Position numbers and translations under genes: made by a program
Source of the DNA: Ancrocorticia sp047501485
Lineage (GTDB): Bacteria > Actinomycetota > Actinomycetes > Actinomycetales > Actinomycetaceae
DNA length: 64,000 nucleotides
Assembly: GCA_047501485.1 (NCBI GenBank)
Contig: JAZDRN010000008.1
Coordinates: 62,001-126,000, forward strand
Direction: 5' to 3'
Notes under the pieces: model-generated
Databases searched by the model: none
Seen by the model: the letters and a program-made list of their open reading frames with translations, nothing else
What the model was told of the DNA's origin: nothing
In this document: piece after piece, positions 25,847 through 34,519 of the stretch
How positions within the stretch are numbered: the first letter of the stretch is position 1
How the letters are laid out: every line of letters begins with the position of its first letter

Positions 25847-27451
25847 GTGGGATGCACCCCGAATCCACACTCCCGAAACCGGGAGCGGCGCGCAACGATA
25901 GTAGGTGGACTGGCCGTTGCCTCGGCAATGGCCTTGGCAGGTTGTTCCGCAGCTTCCGCGGCATCTGGTGACCCGGCTGACGACGAGCTGTCCATCGTCA
26001 CAACCAATGGAATTCTGGCTGACCTTGCCCGTAATGTCGTCGGTGATCGGATTCGTGTGGATCAGATCGTCCCCGAAGGGGCTGATCCGCACAGCTACGA
26101 ACCAACGCTGCGGGATGTTCGTACCGTTGCCTATGCCGACGCGGCTTTCTCCAATTACATGCTGCTCGAGGACCAGGCCATCATCAAGATGCTGGACGCC
26201 AACCTCCGTGAGGATGCTCCCAACGTCTCGCTGGCAGAGAGCGCCGTACGTTATTCCGCCGAGATCATCCCTCTGGTGGAGAACGTCTCTCTGGACACCA
26301 TCTGGCTGGGGATGCGCGTTCGCGGCACCGGAGCGGAGCATGGTGCGGACAGGACCTCCCAGATCGAGCTGCGTGCTACCGATGTGGAAGGCCCGGGCGA
26401 GCTGGTGACATATTTGACGGAGTCTTTCGGTAATCCGAGATTCTACGTCGATTCCTCCGATGGCTTTGACGACGAGGATTCGATTCGGCTGCCTCCCGAT
26501 GCTCACACACATATGAGCTGGGCTTTCACCGAGCCGGGGGTATACGAGCTGACGATGGAAGCCGAGCTGTTCGTGGATGGGGATACCTCTGTCCCGGTGG
26601 TCGATGAAACGACGTTCACGTTCGCCGTCGGTGTGAATCCGTACTCGTTGCCGGATAGCGGCGAGGCAACGGTACTCAGCGACGGCCACGGCGATATCAC
26701 CGTGGATCTCGATGCCGAGGAACTGTATCTCTTCTATGACGAGGACGGTGGAGGGGATCACCTCCAGGAGGAATATCCTGCCGATGAGGTGATCATCGAC
26801 GTACCGAGCAAAGCTCTGCACGAGATTCCCCCGGATCCAGGGTTCCGGTTCCTGGGCCGTGCCGGAGAGCAGGTCTACCAACTGCCGCAGGCGGTATTGG
26901 GAGCACACGTGCACGGTGAGATCGATCCGCACCTTTGGCACAACGTAGCGAATGCGCAAGCGTATGTGGAGATCATTCGTGACACCGCGATCGAGATCGA
27001 TCCCGCCAACGCGGACCATTACCGGGCGAACACCACTGAGTACCTGCGCGAACTCGATGAGCTCGACCAGTACGTGAGGGATCGTATTGAAGATATTCCA
27101 GAATCAAATCGACACCTCGTGACCACCCACGATGCCTTTGGATACCTCGGAGCGGCGTATGACATCGATATCGCCGGGTTCGTGACACCCAATCCCTCGA
27201 CCGAGCCTTCGATCCAGGAGCGCCGCCGTTTGGTCCAGACAATCGAAGGCCTCGATATACCCGCAGTGTTCCTGGAGCCGAATCTTATTGCGCGTTCGTC
27301 CGTCTTGGAGCAGACAGCGGCGGATCTGGATATTGACGTGTGCCGAATATACGGGGACGCCTTGGACGATGAGGTATCCACATACGTTGACATGATGCGC
27401 TTCAATGCCGACTCGCTCCATGACTGCCTGACGCCGGCACCGAGCGAGTAA
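25847..27451 (+). CDS. Metal ABC transporter substrate-binding lipoprotein with embedded surface-repeat domain
   Basis: A ZnuA/TroA-type binding protein interrupted by an anchored-repeat domain. Lobe one holds IVTTNGILADLARNVVGDRIRVDQIVPEGADPHSYEPTLRDV. The insert then runs from about IPLVENVSLDTIWLGM to FTFAVGVNPYSL with VEGPGELVTYL and AHTHMSWAFTEPGVYELTM. TroA sequence resumes at HVHGEIDPHLWHNVANA, TTHDAFGYLGAAYDI and FLEPNLIARSS. The metal-ligand histidines of the family are present. Lipobox is LAGC. GTG 25847 (GAGGGAGCG upstream) gives a 32-residue signal; ATGs at 25760 or 25775, overlapping the previous gene, are alternatives. Matches TIGR03772-type anchored-repeat binding proteins. Confidence 0.85.
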   Translation: MGCTPNPHSRNRERRATIVGGLAVASAMALAGCSAASAASGDPADDELSIVTTNGILADLARNVVGDRIRVDQIVPEGADPHSYEPTLRDVRTVAYADAAFSNYMLLEDQAIIKMLDANLREDAPNVSLAESAVRYSAEIIPLVENVSLDTIWLGMRVRGTGAEHGADRTSQIELRATDVEGPGELVTYLTESFGNPRFYVDSSDGFDDEDSIRLPPDAHTHMSWAFTEPGVYELTMEAELFVDGDTSVPVVDETTFTFAVGVNPYSLPDSGEATVLSDGHGDITVDLDAEELYLFYDEDGGGDHLQEEYPADEVIIDVPSKALHEIPPDPGFRFLGRAGEQVYQLPQAVLGAHVHGEIDPHLWHNVANAQAYVEIIRDTAIEIDPANADHYRANTTEYLRELDELDQYVRDRIEDIPESNRHLVTTHDAFGYLGAAYDIDIAGFVTPNPSTEPSIQERRRLVQTIEGLDIPAVFLEPNLIARSSVLEQTAADLDIDVCRIYGDALDDEVSTYVDMMRFNADSLHDCLTPAPSE

Positions 27452-27472
27452 TTTCCTTGAGAGGACCTTCTG

Positions 27473-28507
27473 TTGACGCACCACACTCTGATCACGAAAC
27501 CATCGAAAGAGAAGCGGAAACGTCTAGTCAGGACGAGCTTCTCCGGGGCGTTGCTACTTGCTCTTGTCACGGCTGTCAATGCAGGCGCGGCGTGGGCAAC
27601 GCCGAACGCTTCGGATCCCGAGGACGATCCTGCCCTCGAACAACAAGTCTCTGAAAATGAGGAGATCGGGAATGAGCAAGTTGTTTTCGATCAGGGACAC
27701 GTCGATATCGGCCCTCGACTGGTCGATGGGGAATGGGAGCTCTTGGCCCGTGACGATTCCGTGGCACCAGCGGTCTGGCGGCATCTGGATGACATGGTCT
27801 TTCAGCTGTCCGATGCCTCCATTCAACCGGCACCGGAAAGCGAAGACTTCGATTTCATACCGGCGGAGCCCGGTGAAGATCTCTACCTGATTCCTCAGAT
27901 TCAGGATTACGAGGTTCCGTGGTTGGGCTGGAACACGCAGGATCCCGAAGTGATTGAGCAACTTGTGCACGGAATGACCATGCGACTTCATGGTGTGGAG
28001 GGGCCTGGAGATTTCGTGTTATTCCTGCAGAGCGGAAACTTCGATCCTCCGCAGCTGCTGTGGGATTCCGCTCAGTTGGCCGGGGAAGGGAGTGAGCCGC
28101 AGGATATCTGGGCCGATATCAACACTCATGTTCATGCCAACTGGGTCTTCACGGAGCCTGGCGTATACCTGCTCGATGTCGAAGTATTCGGTGAACTCTC
28201 CACGGGTGAGGTGGGGAGCGATCGAGAAGTCCTTCGCTTCGCGGTCGGAGACGGGACCGATCCTCAGGATGGCTTTGCAGCCGAACTGCAGAACCCCGCC
28301 CCGGAAAACAGTACACAGGCCGCAGATGAGAATCCGCGCGAGAGCGCCGCACAGGACGATGACGGACTCCCGACGTCCACCGTGGCCATACTTGTCGGCG
28401 GAGCGGCCCTGGTGTTGGGTATCGTCGCGCTCTTCATCACGTTGCGATCACGCAAGGCGCGCCGCGAAGCAGAAGAAGATCCAGTCTCAGCAAGGGGATC
28501 GCAGTGA
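27473..28507 (+). CDS. Membrane-anchored surface-repeat protein of the metal transporter operon
   Basis: 344 residues starting with TTG at 27473, eight bases after GAGAGGA. Signal peptide SFSGALLLALVTAVNAGAAWA, then one anchored-repeat domain at about 68-255: DQGHVDIGPRLVDGEWEL, LVHGMTMRLHGVEGPGDFVLFLQSG, NTHVHANWVFTEPGVYLLDVEVFGE, LRFAVGDG. A C-terminal membrane helix (VAILVGGAALVLGIVALFI) with RSRKARR tail has no LPxTG motif, so it is probably held in the membrane close to the transporter. Lies 21 bases after the binding-protein gene and overlaps the ATPase gene by four bases. Confidence 0.8.
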   Translation: MTHHTLITKPSKEKRKRLVRTSFSGALLLALVTAVNAGAAWATPNASDPEDDPALEQQVSENEEIGNEQVVFDQGHVDIGPRLVDGEWELLARDDSVAPAVWRHLDDMVFQLSDASIQPAPESEDFDFIPAEPGEDLYLIPQIQDYEVPWLGWNTQDPEVIEQLVHGMTMRLHGVEGPGDFVLFLQSGNFDPPQLLWDSAQLAGEGSEPQDIWADINTHVHANWVFTEPGVYLLDVEVFGELSTGEVGSDREVLRFAVGDGTDPQDGFAAELQNPAPENSTQAADENPRESAAQDDDGLPTSTVAILVGGAALVLGIVALFITLRSRKARREAEEDPVSARGSQ

Positions 28508-29310
28508 GTCAACAGGCGCTCTCAGAGAAGGAAACAGTGCGTGCAGAGGGCGGGCTCCGTATCAAGGATCTCGCGGTGGATCTCGGGGGCCGTCCTGTCT
28601 TGAGGCGGGTCGATCTCCATATCGATCCTGGTGAGTTCATCGGACTTATCGGGCCCAACGGTTCCGGTAAGACGACCTTGATCCGTTCCGTTCTCGGATT
28701 GACGCCGAGACGCGAGGGGACAGTGGATGTCGAGGGTGGAAGCAACCAGAAGGCTCGCCGCCGGATCGGTTATGTCCCTCAACGGCTTGAGTTCGCCTGG
28801 GATTTTCCGATCAGCGTTCACGATGTCGTCCTGTCCGGCCGCGTGCGTGTTATGGGCTGGTTTCGCCGCCCGGGGGTGGAGGATTTCAGGGCGGTCGCGG
28901 AGGCTCTCGACCGTGTGGCTATGGCCGATTTGAAAGACCGGCCTGTGGGGCAGCTTTCAGGTGGGCAGCGCCAACGAGTGCTTGTCGCTCGAGCGCTGGC
29001 ACTGCGGCCTCGTGTCCTCCTCCTCGATGAGCCGTTCACGGGACTCGATATTCCAAGTCAGGAATTACTGACGGATCTTTTCCGGGACCTTGCGGCGGAG
29101 GGTCGCGCCTTGCTCATGAGTACCCATGACCTCGCCGCCGCGATGCATACGTTCGACCGCCTGTACTTGATCAACCGGACCGTCGTTGCTTCGGGACCTC
29201 CCGATTCGCTGCGCAACGCGGATGTTTGGATCAGGGCTTTTGGGTTCAGGGAAGGGTCTCCTTTGCTGGATGCCCTTGGCGTAGCAGAAACGGGGAGCGC
29301 CCATGAGTGA
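28504..29310 (+). CDS. Anchored-repeat-type metal ABC transporter ATP-binding protein
   Basis: 268-residue ATPase of the Zn/Mn (ZnuC-like) class, matching the TIGR03771-type subunit. Walker A GPNGSGKTT, Q-loop GYVPQRLEFAWDFPI, signature LSGGQRQRVLVARAL, Walker B VLLLDEPFTGLD and switch MSTHDLAAAM are intact. GTG start overlaps the preceding stop (GTGA). It overlaps the permease start by eight bases. No separate regulator domain is present. Confidence 0.92.
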   Translation: MSQQALSEKETVRAEGGLRIKDLAVDLGGRPVLRRVDLHIDPGEFIGLIGPNGSGKTTLIRSVLGLTPRREGTVDVEGGSNQKARRRIGYVPQRLEFAWDFPISVHDVVLSGRVRVMGWFRRPGVEDFRAVAEALDRVAMADLKDRPVGQLSGGQRQRVLVARALALRPRVLLLDEPFTGLDIPSQELLTDLFRDLAAEGRALLMSTHDLAAAMHTFDRLYLINRTVVASGPPDSLRNADVWIRAFGFREGSPLLDALGVAETGSAHE

Positions 29311-30286
29311 CGGCATGTTGACCTTTGGGGAGTTTCTCGAAGACCTCACCAATCCTCTGTTGTCCTTCCTTCCCAAGGCTCTGCTCGTCGCGGTTATGGC
29401 CGCTGTCGTGTGCGGAGTGATCGGCAACTACGTCGTCTTGCGAGGGATGGTCTTCATCGGGCACGCGGTTGCTCACGCGGTATTCCCGGGTATTGCTTTG
29501 GCCTTCATTCTCCAGGGGTCATTGGTTCTCGGTGGGATGCTGGCTGGGGTAACCACGGCGGTCTTGGTCGCGGTCTTCTCGCAGAACAGACGGTTGAAGG
29601 AAGATGCTGTGATCGGCATCTTCTTCGTGGCGGCATTCGCCCTGGGCATCGTGATCATCTCGACGGCGCCCGGATACTCGGGCTCCCTGGAGAGTTTCCT
29701 CTTCGGGTCCATCACGGGTATCCCTGACTCGGACATCTACGTGGTTGCTGTGGCGGGCGTGCTCCTGCTGGGCATTGCGTTCCTGCTGCACAAGGAATTC
29801 GTCGCCGTGAGCCTCGACCGCGAGATGGCTCGAGCGGCCGGTCTCCCTATTCTGGCCTTGGACATCCTTCTCTATGTCATGGTCTCGGTTTCCGTCGTGG
29901 TAGCGGTTCAGGTGATCGGCAACATCCTCGTGGTGGCATTGCTTGTGATTCCAGCTTCCACCGCACGCCTGTTGACGGACCGGATCGGCGTCATGATGGT
30001 TCTCTCACCCGTGATCGGCGCGCTATGCGCCTTCTTCGGACTGTATCTCTCCTGGGCCATTGACCTGCCCACCGGCGGCACGATCGTTCTGCTCGGCACG
30101 CTCGTCTTCCTCCTGACCTGGGTCCTGGCTCCGAAACACGGCCTGCTGGGCAAATGGCGCGCATCGCGTGCGGTGGCCGCGGCGGAGTCCGATCTTTCCG
30201 ATGTGCCAACGGTCGTCCCGGCAGAAGCATCGACTTCACCCGATCGAAAAGTTAAGACAAGGGAAACAGTGAGTAGCAACACCTAG
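29303..30286 (+). CDS. Anchored-repeat-type metal ABC transporter permease (ZnuB-like)
   Basis: 327-residue permease with about eight to nine membrane segments, opening LSFLPKALLVAVMAAVVCGVIGNYVVLRGMVFIGHAVAHAVFPGIALAF, the typical ABC-3 (ZnuB/TroC) N-terminus with conserved RGMVFIGHAVAHA. DREMARAAGLPILALDILLYVMVSVSVVVAVQVIGNILVVALLVIPASTARLL is the coupling-helix and core region. The last 45 residues are a charged cytoplasmic tail. It matches the TIGR03770-type permease by context. Eight-base overlap with the ATPase gene indicates coupled expression. Confidence 0.92.
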   Translation: MSDGMLTFGEFLEDLTNPLLSFLPKALLVAVMAAVVCGVIGNYVVLRGMVFIGHAVAHAVFPGIALAFILQGSLVLGGMLAGVTTAVLVAVFSQNRRLKEDAVIGIFFVAAFALGIVIISTAPGYSGSLESFLFGSITGIPDSDIYVVAVAGVLLLGIAFLLHKEFVAVSLDREMARAAGLPILALDILLYVMVSVSVVVAVQVIGNILVVALLVIPASTARLLTDRIGVMMVLSPVIGALCAFFGLYLSWAIDLPTGGTIVLLGTLVFLLTWVLAPKHGLLGKWRASRAVAAAESDLSDVPTVVPAEASTSPDRKVKTRETVSSNT

Positions 30287-30363
30287 GGTCTCGCCGACCG
30301 CCGGGCGGCTACGGAGCATCCCGGGAGATCCCCACCGTTTTCGACAGTAAGCCGCGCTACGTG

Positions 30364-30391
30364 GTTGCAGTGCACTCTGACGCACTGCAAC
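30364..30391 (+). terminator. Hairpin between permease and LPxTG protein
   Basis: GTTGCAGTGC (30364-30373) and GCACTGCAAC (30382-30391) form a perfect 10-bp stem with an 8-base loop, in the roughly 200-base gap after the permease. No T-run; may modulate downstream expression or be an operator-like dyad. Confidence 0.5.
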
Positions 30392-30484
30392 GGCAACGTG
30401 CGAACCCACCACATGAATGAAAGTAAGCATATGGCACTCATACCACCCGAAGGGGTCCATTCCTCCCGTCAGCGCGGAATCCTC

Positions 30485-32551
30485 ATGAAACGCGCAGGTG
30501 CAACGGTACTGTCGATCGCCTTGGCTCAAGGACTGTTTCTCCTGCCGGGACTCGTGGCGCCGGCCGCAGCCGCTCCTGAAGTAGACGAAGCGACGTACTT
30601 TATCGACGAGGGCCACGTCGACGCCTTCTACTTCAATCACAATGACGGCGTGCCCTATCTAGCTCTAAAGGATGACTCGGTTTCTCCCTATGAAATCCGA
30701 GATCCGCAGGATGTCGAGCTTCATGCCAAGGAAGCGGCTCTCACAAACCTTCCCGCCGTAGGGGCCGTGCCGGAGGAGCTCCACAACCGCGAGGTCTATC
30801 ATCTTCCTTTGACCCAGGACCACAATTTGCTGTGGCCGGGATGGGAGAGCCAGCCTCTCCAGTCTGCGGGATACAACCAGGTAGACATCAACATCACCGA
30901 TGTCGAGGGGCCCGGAGACGCGTACCTGTGGTCTGTCGGAAGTTTTGGGGCTTCTGTCGTCCCCCTGTTGAACGATGGTCGTCTGAAATTCCCTGGAACG
31001 ATCCATCAGAGTTTCCTCGCCCATACCCATGCTCACTGGGCCTTCACGGAACCTGGAGACTACGTGTTCACGGTGAGTGGAGAGGTGCACAACTCGAGCA
31101 CCGGGGCAAACGATTCCACCGAGACCAAGGAATACCTCTTCTCGGTAGGTAGTTTCACGCGCACGCCTGAAACGGTGAGCGTTGCAGGAGCCACGGATTA
31201 CGAGACCGGCGACGCCGTCGAACTGGTCGCGGAACCGGAGAAGGCGGCGGTCAACGTTCCGCGTTTGGATAATGGCGAATGGGACGTCGTCGACCCCGAA
31301 TGGACGTGGGAATCCCGTGTGGCCGGTGGTGACTGGTCCTCGGTCGAGGGACAGAACTCCGAAACCTATCGGGGTGTCGCGCATGCGGATGGCGAAGAAC
31401 TGCGGGCTGTCGCGATCTATGACGATGAGGCGCAAGGGCGGGCGATCGAGGTCGTTTCGGAGCCGGTGGAACTTAACGTCATCGATATAGCGCCGGAGAT
31501 CTCCATCGTCCCATTGAACGATCAGTACCGGCAGGGTGACGATATCGTTCTCGAGTTGGATGCCGAGCCCGAGCTGTCCGGCCAGGACGAGGTGCGGTGG
31601 CAGTGGCGCCTTCCGGGTGCGAACTGGTCGGACATCCCGGCCGCCTCCTCCCATTCTCACACCGTGCGTGCTGAACAGGCCCTCAACGGCGTTCCGGTCC
31701 GAGCCCAGGTGACCTACGCCGAGAGCGGCGAGACGCTTACGAGCGAACCCGCAACCATCGCGGTCGACGACGGTGCCGAAGCCGAGCAGATGCTGTCCAT
31801 CTCGGGAGTGGAGGATCAGTACGAAACCGGTGATACCGCCACGCTCGAGCTGAACGTCGATCCGGCGACCGCCTTGCAGACCTTCCAGTGGTTCATCGAT
31901 GCCGGTGACGGCGAAGCCGAGCCTATCGAAGGGGCGACGTCAAGGCGCCTGGAGCTGCCCCTGACCGAAGACCATGACGGATCGCAGATCCGGGCAGCCG
32001 TGGTCCACGCCAATGGAGAGATCGCCTATGGCCTCTCCGCTGCGGTGACCCTGAATGTTTCGGCGGATTCCCCCGGCGACCCCGATCCGACCCCGGACCC
32101 CACCGACGAGCCGACAGATGATCCGACCCCGGACCCTACCGACGAACCCACGCCGGACCCGACTCCGACGGATGAACCGACGGATACGCCGGACCCGGAT
32201 GACACTCCGACGCCCGACCCCACACCGTCGGATCAGCCCTCCAACGGTGGCCCATCGAACGGTCCCAGCCCCAACCCGTCGGGTGGCTCGGACCCATCCG
32301 GCGATGGAAACGATGGGCCGGGGAATGGCGGAACCGATGACCGACGCGGGGCAGATCAGAAGAACGCTCCGGGCGCCGGCAACGGAAGTGACCCCAATGT
32401 CCCGAAGCAGGCGGGTGCCGCAGGCTATGACGGACCTCTTCCGTTGACGGGTGCCGACAACCGCATCTTGCTGACCCTCGGCCTGACTCTGCTGACCGCT
32501 GGAACCGGCGCGGGAATTCTCGTGATCAAGCGTCGGGGAGCGGGTGAATGA
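30485..32551 (+). CDS. Large LPxTG surface protein with one anchored-repeat domain and Ig-like repeats
   Basis: 688 residues from ATG 30485, which gives signal peptide MKRAGATVLSIALAQGLFLL...APAAAA; an upstream in-frame ATG at 30431 (and others before it) would make an unusually long leader. Order: canonical anchored-repeat domain (about 37-225; EGHVDAFYFNHNDG, LLWPGWESQ, VEGPGDAYLW, AHTHAHWAFTEPGDY), three Ig-like modules of about 90 residues each with a recurring DQYxxGD start, a spacer rich in DPTPDPTDEP repeats, then sorting signal LPLTG, hydrophobic helix and KRRG tail. Corresponds to the TIGR03773-type wall protein. The DPTP spacer would carry the domains across the peptidoglycan. Confidence 0.85.
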   Translation: MKRAGATVLSIALAQGLFLLPGLVAPAAAAPEVDEATYFIDEGHVDAFYFNHNDGVPYLALKDDSVSPYEIRDPQDVELHAKEAALTNLPAVGAVPEELHNREVYHLPLTQDHNLLWPGWESQPLQSAGYNQVDINITDVEGPGDAYLWSVGSFGASVVPLLNDGRLKFPGTIHQSFLAHTHAHWAFTEPGDYVFTVSGEVHNSSTGANDSTETKEYLFSVGSFTRTPETVSVAGATDYETGDAVELVAEPEKAAVNVPRLDNGEWDVVDPEWTWESRVAGGDWSSVEGQNSETYRGVAHADGEELRAVAIYDDEAQGRAIEVVSEPVELNVIDIAPEISIVPLNDQYRQGDDIVLELDAEPELSGQDEVRWQWRLPGANWSDIPAASSHSHTVRAEQALNGVPVRAQVTYAESGETLTSEPATIAVDDGAEAEQMLSISGVEDQYETGDTATLELNVDPATALQTFQWFIDAGDGEAEPIEGATSRRLELPLTEDHDGSQIRAAVVHANGEIAYGLSAAVTLNVSADSPGDPDPTPDPTDEPTDDPTPDPTDEPTPDPTPTDEPTDTPDPDDTPTPDPTPSDQPSNGGPSNGPSPNPSGGSDPSGDGNDGPGNGGTDDRRGADQKNAPGAGNGSDPNVPKQAGAAGYDGPLPLTGADNRILLTLGLTLLTAGTGAGILVIKRRGAGE

Positions 32552-33522
32552 TCCTCAGCGCACGCCGAACGCTCGTCTGGAGGCTGGCCGCGGCCGGAGT
32601 ATCGCTGCTCGCGCTGCTCGCCGGTTGCGGCCCCTCCGCGGAGGAACACCCCGAACAGCAGGGACCGCCGGTCGAGTCTCTTGCTCCGGACACCCGTGTT
32701 CTCGGTGCAGGGCGTGCGATGGTGGAACCCGCCTTTCGCGAGGGGCAGTGGCAGCTGGCGATATATGAGACGGAGGGTTCCAGCGACGGCGCCGAGGGGG
32801 TGTGGCGTTCGCCGAACCGAACAGTGCTCGGCGTCGGACCGGCCGAAAGAGTCGAGGTACCCGATTCCGAAGCTTTGAGCTTTCTCGACGCCGAGCCCGG
32901 GGACACTATCTGGGCCGTTCAAGACGTGGAGGGCCCGGCACTGTCCCTGGGATTCTCGCTTGATTCGGATGAGGCTCTCAGAAGCATCGACGGGGGAGCG
33001 AACATATTGCTCACCGGGGTGCAGGGTCCCGGGACGCTCATCGCCTACACGACCGATGGAGACTCCAAGGTGCCGCAGCCGGTGTGGGATTCGCGCGATG
33101 CCTTTCCGCAGCCGTACTCGCTTGAACTCGGCGATCAGCGCGGTATGAACTGGAGTTTCACCGAACCGGGGGTCTACCTCGTCCAACTGACCGTGCAGGC
33201 CACGCTTGTGGACGGCTCCGCCTTCTCGGACACTCAGATACTGCGCTTCAACGTGGATTCCGGATTGGACGCGGAGCAGGTGCTGTCCTTCGAATGGGTG
33301 GGGCCTCAGCCTGAGGCATATTTCGAACCGGGCGAGGCGGTTCAGCAGGAGCAAGATACGGGGACGGACCTGACGGACTGGCTATTGCGCGGGTCGGTGA
33401 TTCTACTCGTGGTCATGGCGTTGACGGCTGCCGTCATGCTGGCGCGACACAGGAGCCGCAAACGATCCCCGAACGACGCGAGTAAGGATGAGCGCGCCGA
33501 CATGACTGGAGAACCCCTATGA
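32548..33522 (+). CDS. Lipoprotein with divergent anchored-repeat domain and C-terminal membrane helix
   Basis: 324 residues, overlapping the previous stop by four bases (ATGA). Signal LAAAGVSLLALLAGC with lipidation Cys27. One degenerate surface-repeat domain over about 50-245: GAGRAMVEPAFREGQWQLAIYE, LTGVQGPGTLIAYTTDG, MNWSFTEPGVYLVQLTVQATLVDG, LRFNVD. The His-rich AHTHAH segment of other copies is replaced by LGDQRGM. A second membrane helix near 277-297 (SVILLVVMALTAAVMLA) and basic tail would fix both ends to the membrane. Four-base overlap with the next gene. Confidence 0.8.
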   Translation: MILSARRTLVWRLAAAGVSLLALLAGCGPSAEEHPEQQGPPVESLAPDTRVLGAGRAMVEPAFREGQWQLAIYETEGSSDGAEGVWRSPNRTVLGVGPAERVEVPDSEALSFLDAEPGDTIWAVQDVEGPALSLGFSLDSDEALRSIDGGANILLTGVQGPGTLIAYTTDGDSKVPQPVWDSRDAFPQPYSLELGDQRGMNWSFTEPGVYLVQLTVQATLVDGSAFSDTQILRFNVDSGLDAEQVLSFEWVGPQPEAYFEPGEAVQQEQDTGTDLTDWLLRGSVILLVVMALTAAVMLARHRSRKRSPNDASKDERADMTGEPL

Positions 33523-34424
33523 CAATGCAACCAGAAGATCGCACGACGTGGTTTCCTCCGGTATCGGGTGACGAACCGCCGGAGCACCCCACGCGGGGAG
33601 GGGAGAACCTCGAGGTGCCGGAAGAAGGCTCGGATAAGCGGTCTCGTGATCCTGGACGAAGCACGCGGTGGATTCTTCCGACGACCACGGTCGCTCTCAT
33701 CGGCGCGGGACTGGTGGTGCTTGGCGCGGGAGTCGGTACATCGTATCTGGGCGGCGACGATTCGGAGTCCGAGGATCTTTGGGCCGGTGTTTCCGTGCCC
33801 TCCATGCCGCCTTCCGCCGGTGGGATGGATCCCGAGCGCGCCGGGCCTGAGAACGTCAGCGTCAGTGAACTGGTCGATCCAGAATGGGTTGCCGGGGTTT
33901 CCAAAGCAAGCCATATCTCAGAACAGGCATTGGCCGCATATTCCGGCGCGGCGCTCCTGGCCAACGAGACGTTCGAGGGATGCAACCTCGGTTGGAACAC
34001 CCTCGCAGCGATCGGCTATGTCGAAACGGAGCACGGGAGTTACGGCGGTGCGCGTATTCGTGGCGACGGCGTCGTCGATCCAACGATCCTGGGACCTCGC
34101 CTCGACGGGCGTGATGGCGTTGCCGAGATTCGGGATACCGATGGGGGAGAGTTCGACGGCGACACGGAATACGATCGTGCCGTGGGTCCGATGCAGTTCA
34201 TTCCCGCGACCTGGGAGGACTTCGCCCAGAACGGCAGCGGTGATGGAGAGGCCGACATCAACAACATCGAGGATGCTGCGATTTCCGCAGCCACGTATCT
34301 GTGTTCCTACGGCGATCTGAGCGTGGAGGAGAACTGGATCGATGCGATCGACGCCTACAACCCCTCCAGAGACTACAACCACGAGGTGGCCGATCGCGCG
34401 GACCATTATGGGAATTTTGGATGA
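33519..34424 (+). CDS. Membrane-anchored lytic transglycosylase-like protein
   Basis: 301 residues. Proline- and charge-rich cytoplasmic N-terminus (1-48), a membrane helix (ILPTTTVALIGAGLVVLGAGVGTSYL, about 52-77), then an extracellular lysozyme-like domain: CNLGWNTLAAIGYVETEHGSYGG with the catalytic Glu, AVGPMQFIPATWEDFA, AAISAATYLCSYGDLS and the final AIDAYNPSRDYNHEVADRADHYG. This is the MltB/SLT arrangement used to cut peptidoglycan. As the last gene of the surface-transporter operon, with ATGA overlap, it may open the wall for assembly of the anchored components; that role is inferred. Confidence 0.8.
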   Translation: MTMQPEDRTTWFPPVSGDEPPEHPTRGGENLEVPEEGSDKRSRDPGRSTRWILPTTTVALIGAGLVVLGAGVGTSYLGGDDSESEDLWAGVSVPSMPPSAGGMDPERAGPENVSVSELVDPEWVAGVSKASHISEQALAAYSGAALLANETFEGCNLGWNTLAAIGYVETEHGSYGGARIRGDGVVDPTILGPRLDGRDGVAEIRDTDGGEFDGDTEYDRAVGPMQFIPATWEDFAQNGSGDGEADINNIEDAAISAATYLCSYGDLSVEENWIDAIDAYNPSRDYNHEVADRADHYGNFG

Positions 34425-34519
34425 CGATGGGGAAGGTACCTGCCGACTGAGTGGAGCCAAGCGGCGAAACCGGGGCCGCGTTCCATCCCGTCGGTTGGGC
34501 AACGTCGAAACCCAGGCCC

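Noticed and set aside
32026..32223. Gly/Ser/Val repeat frame on the minus strand
   Set aside because: Antisense image of the DPTPDPTDEP spacer of the LPxTG protein.
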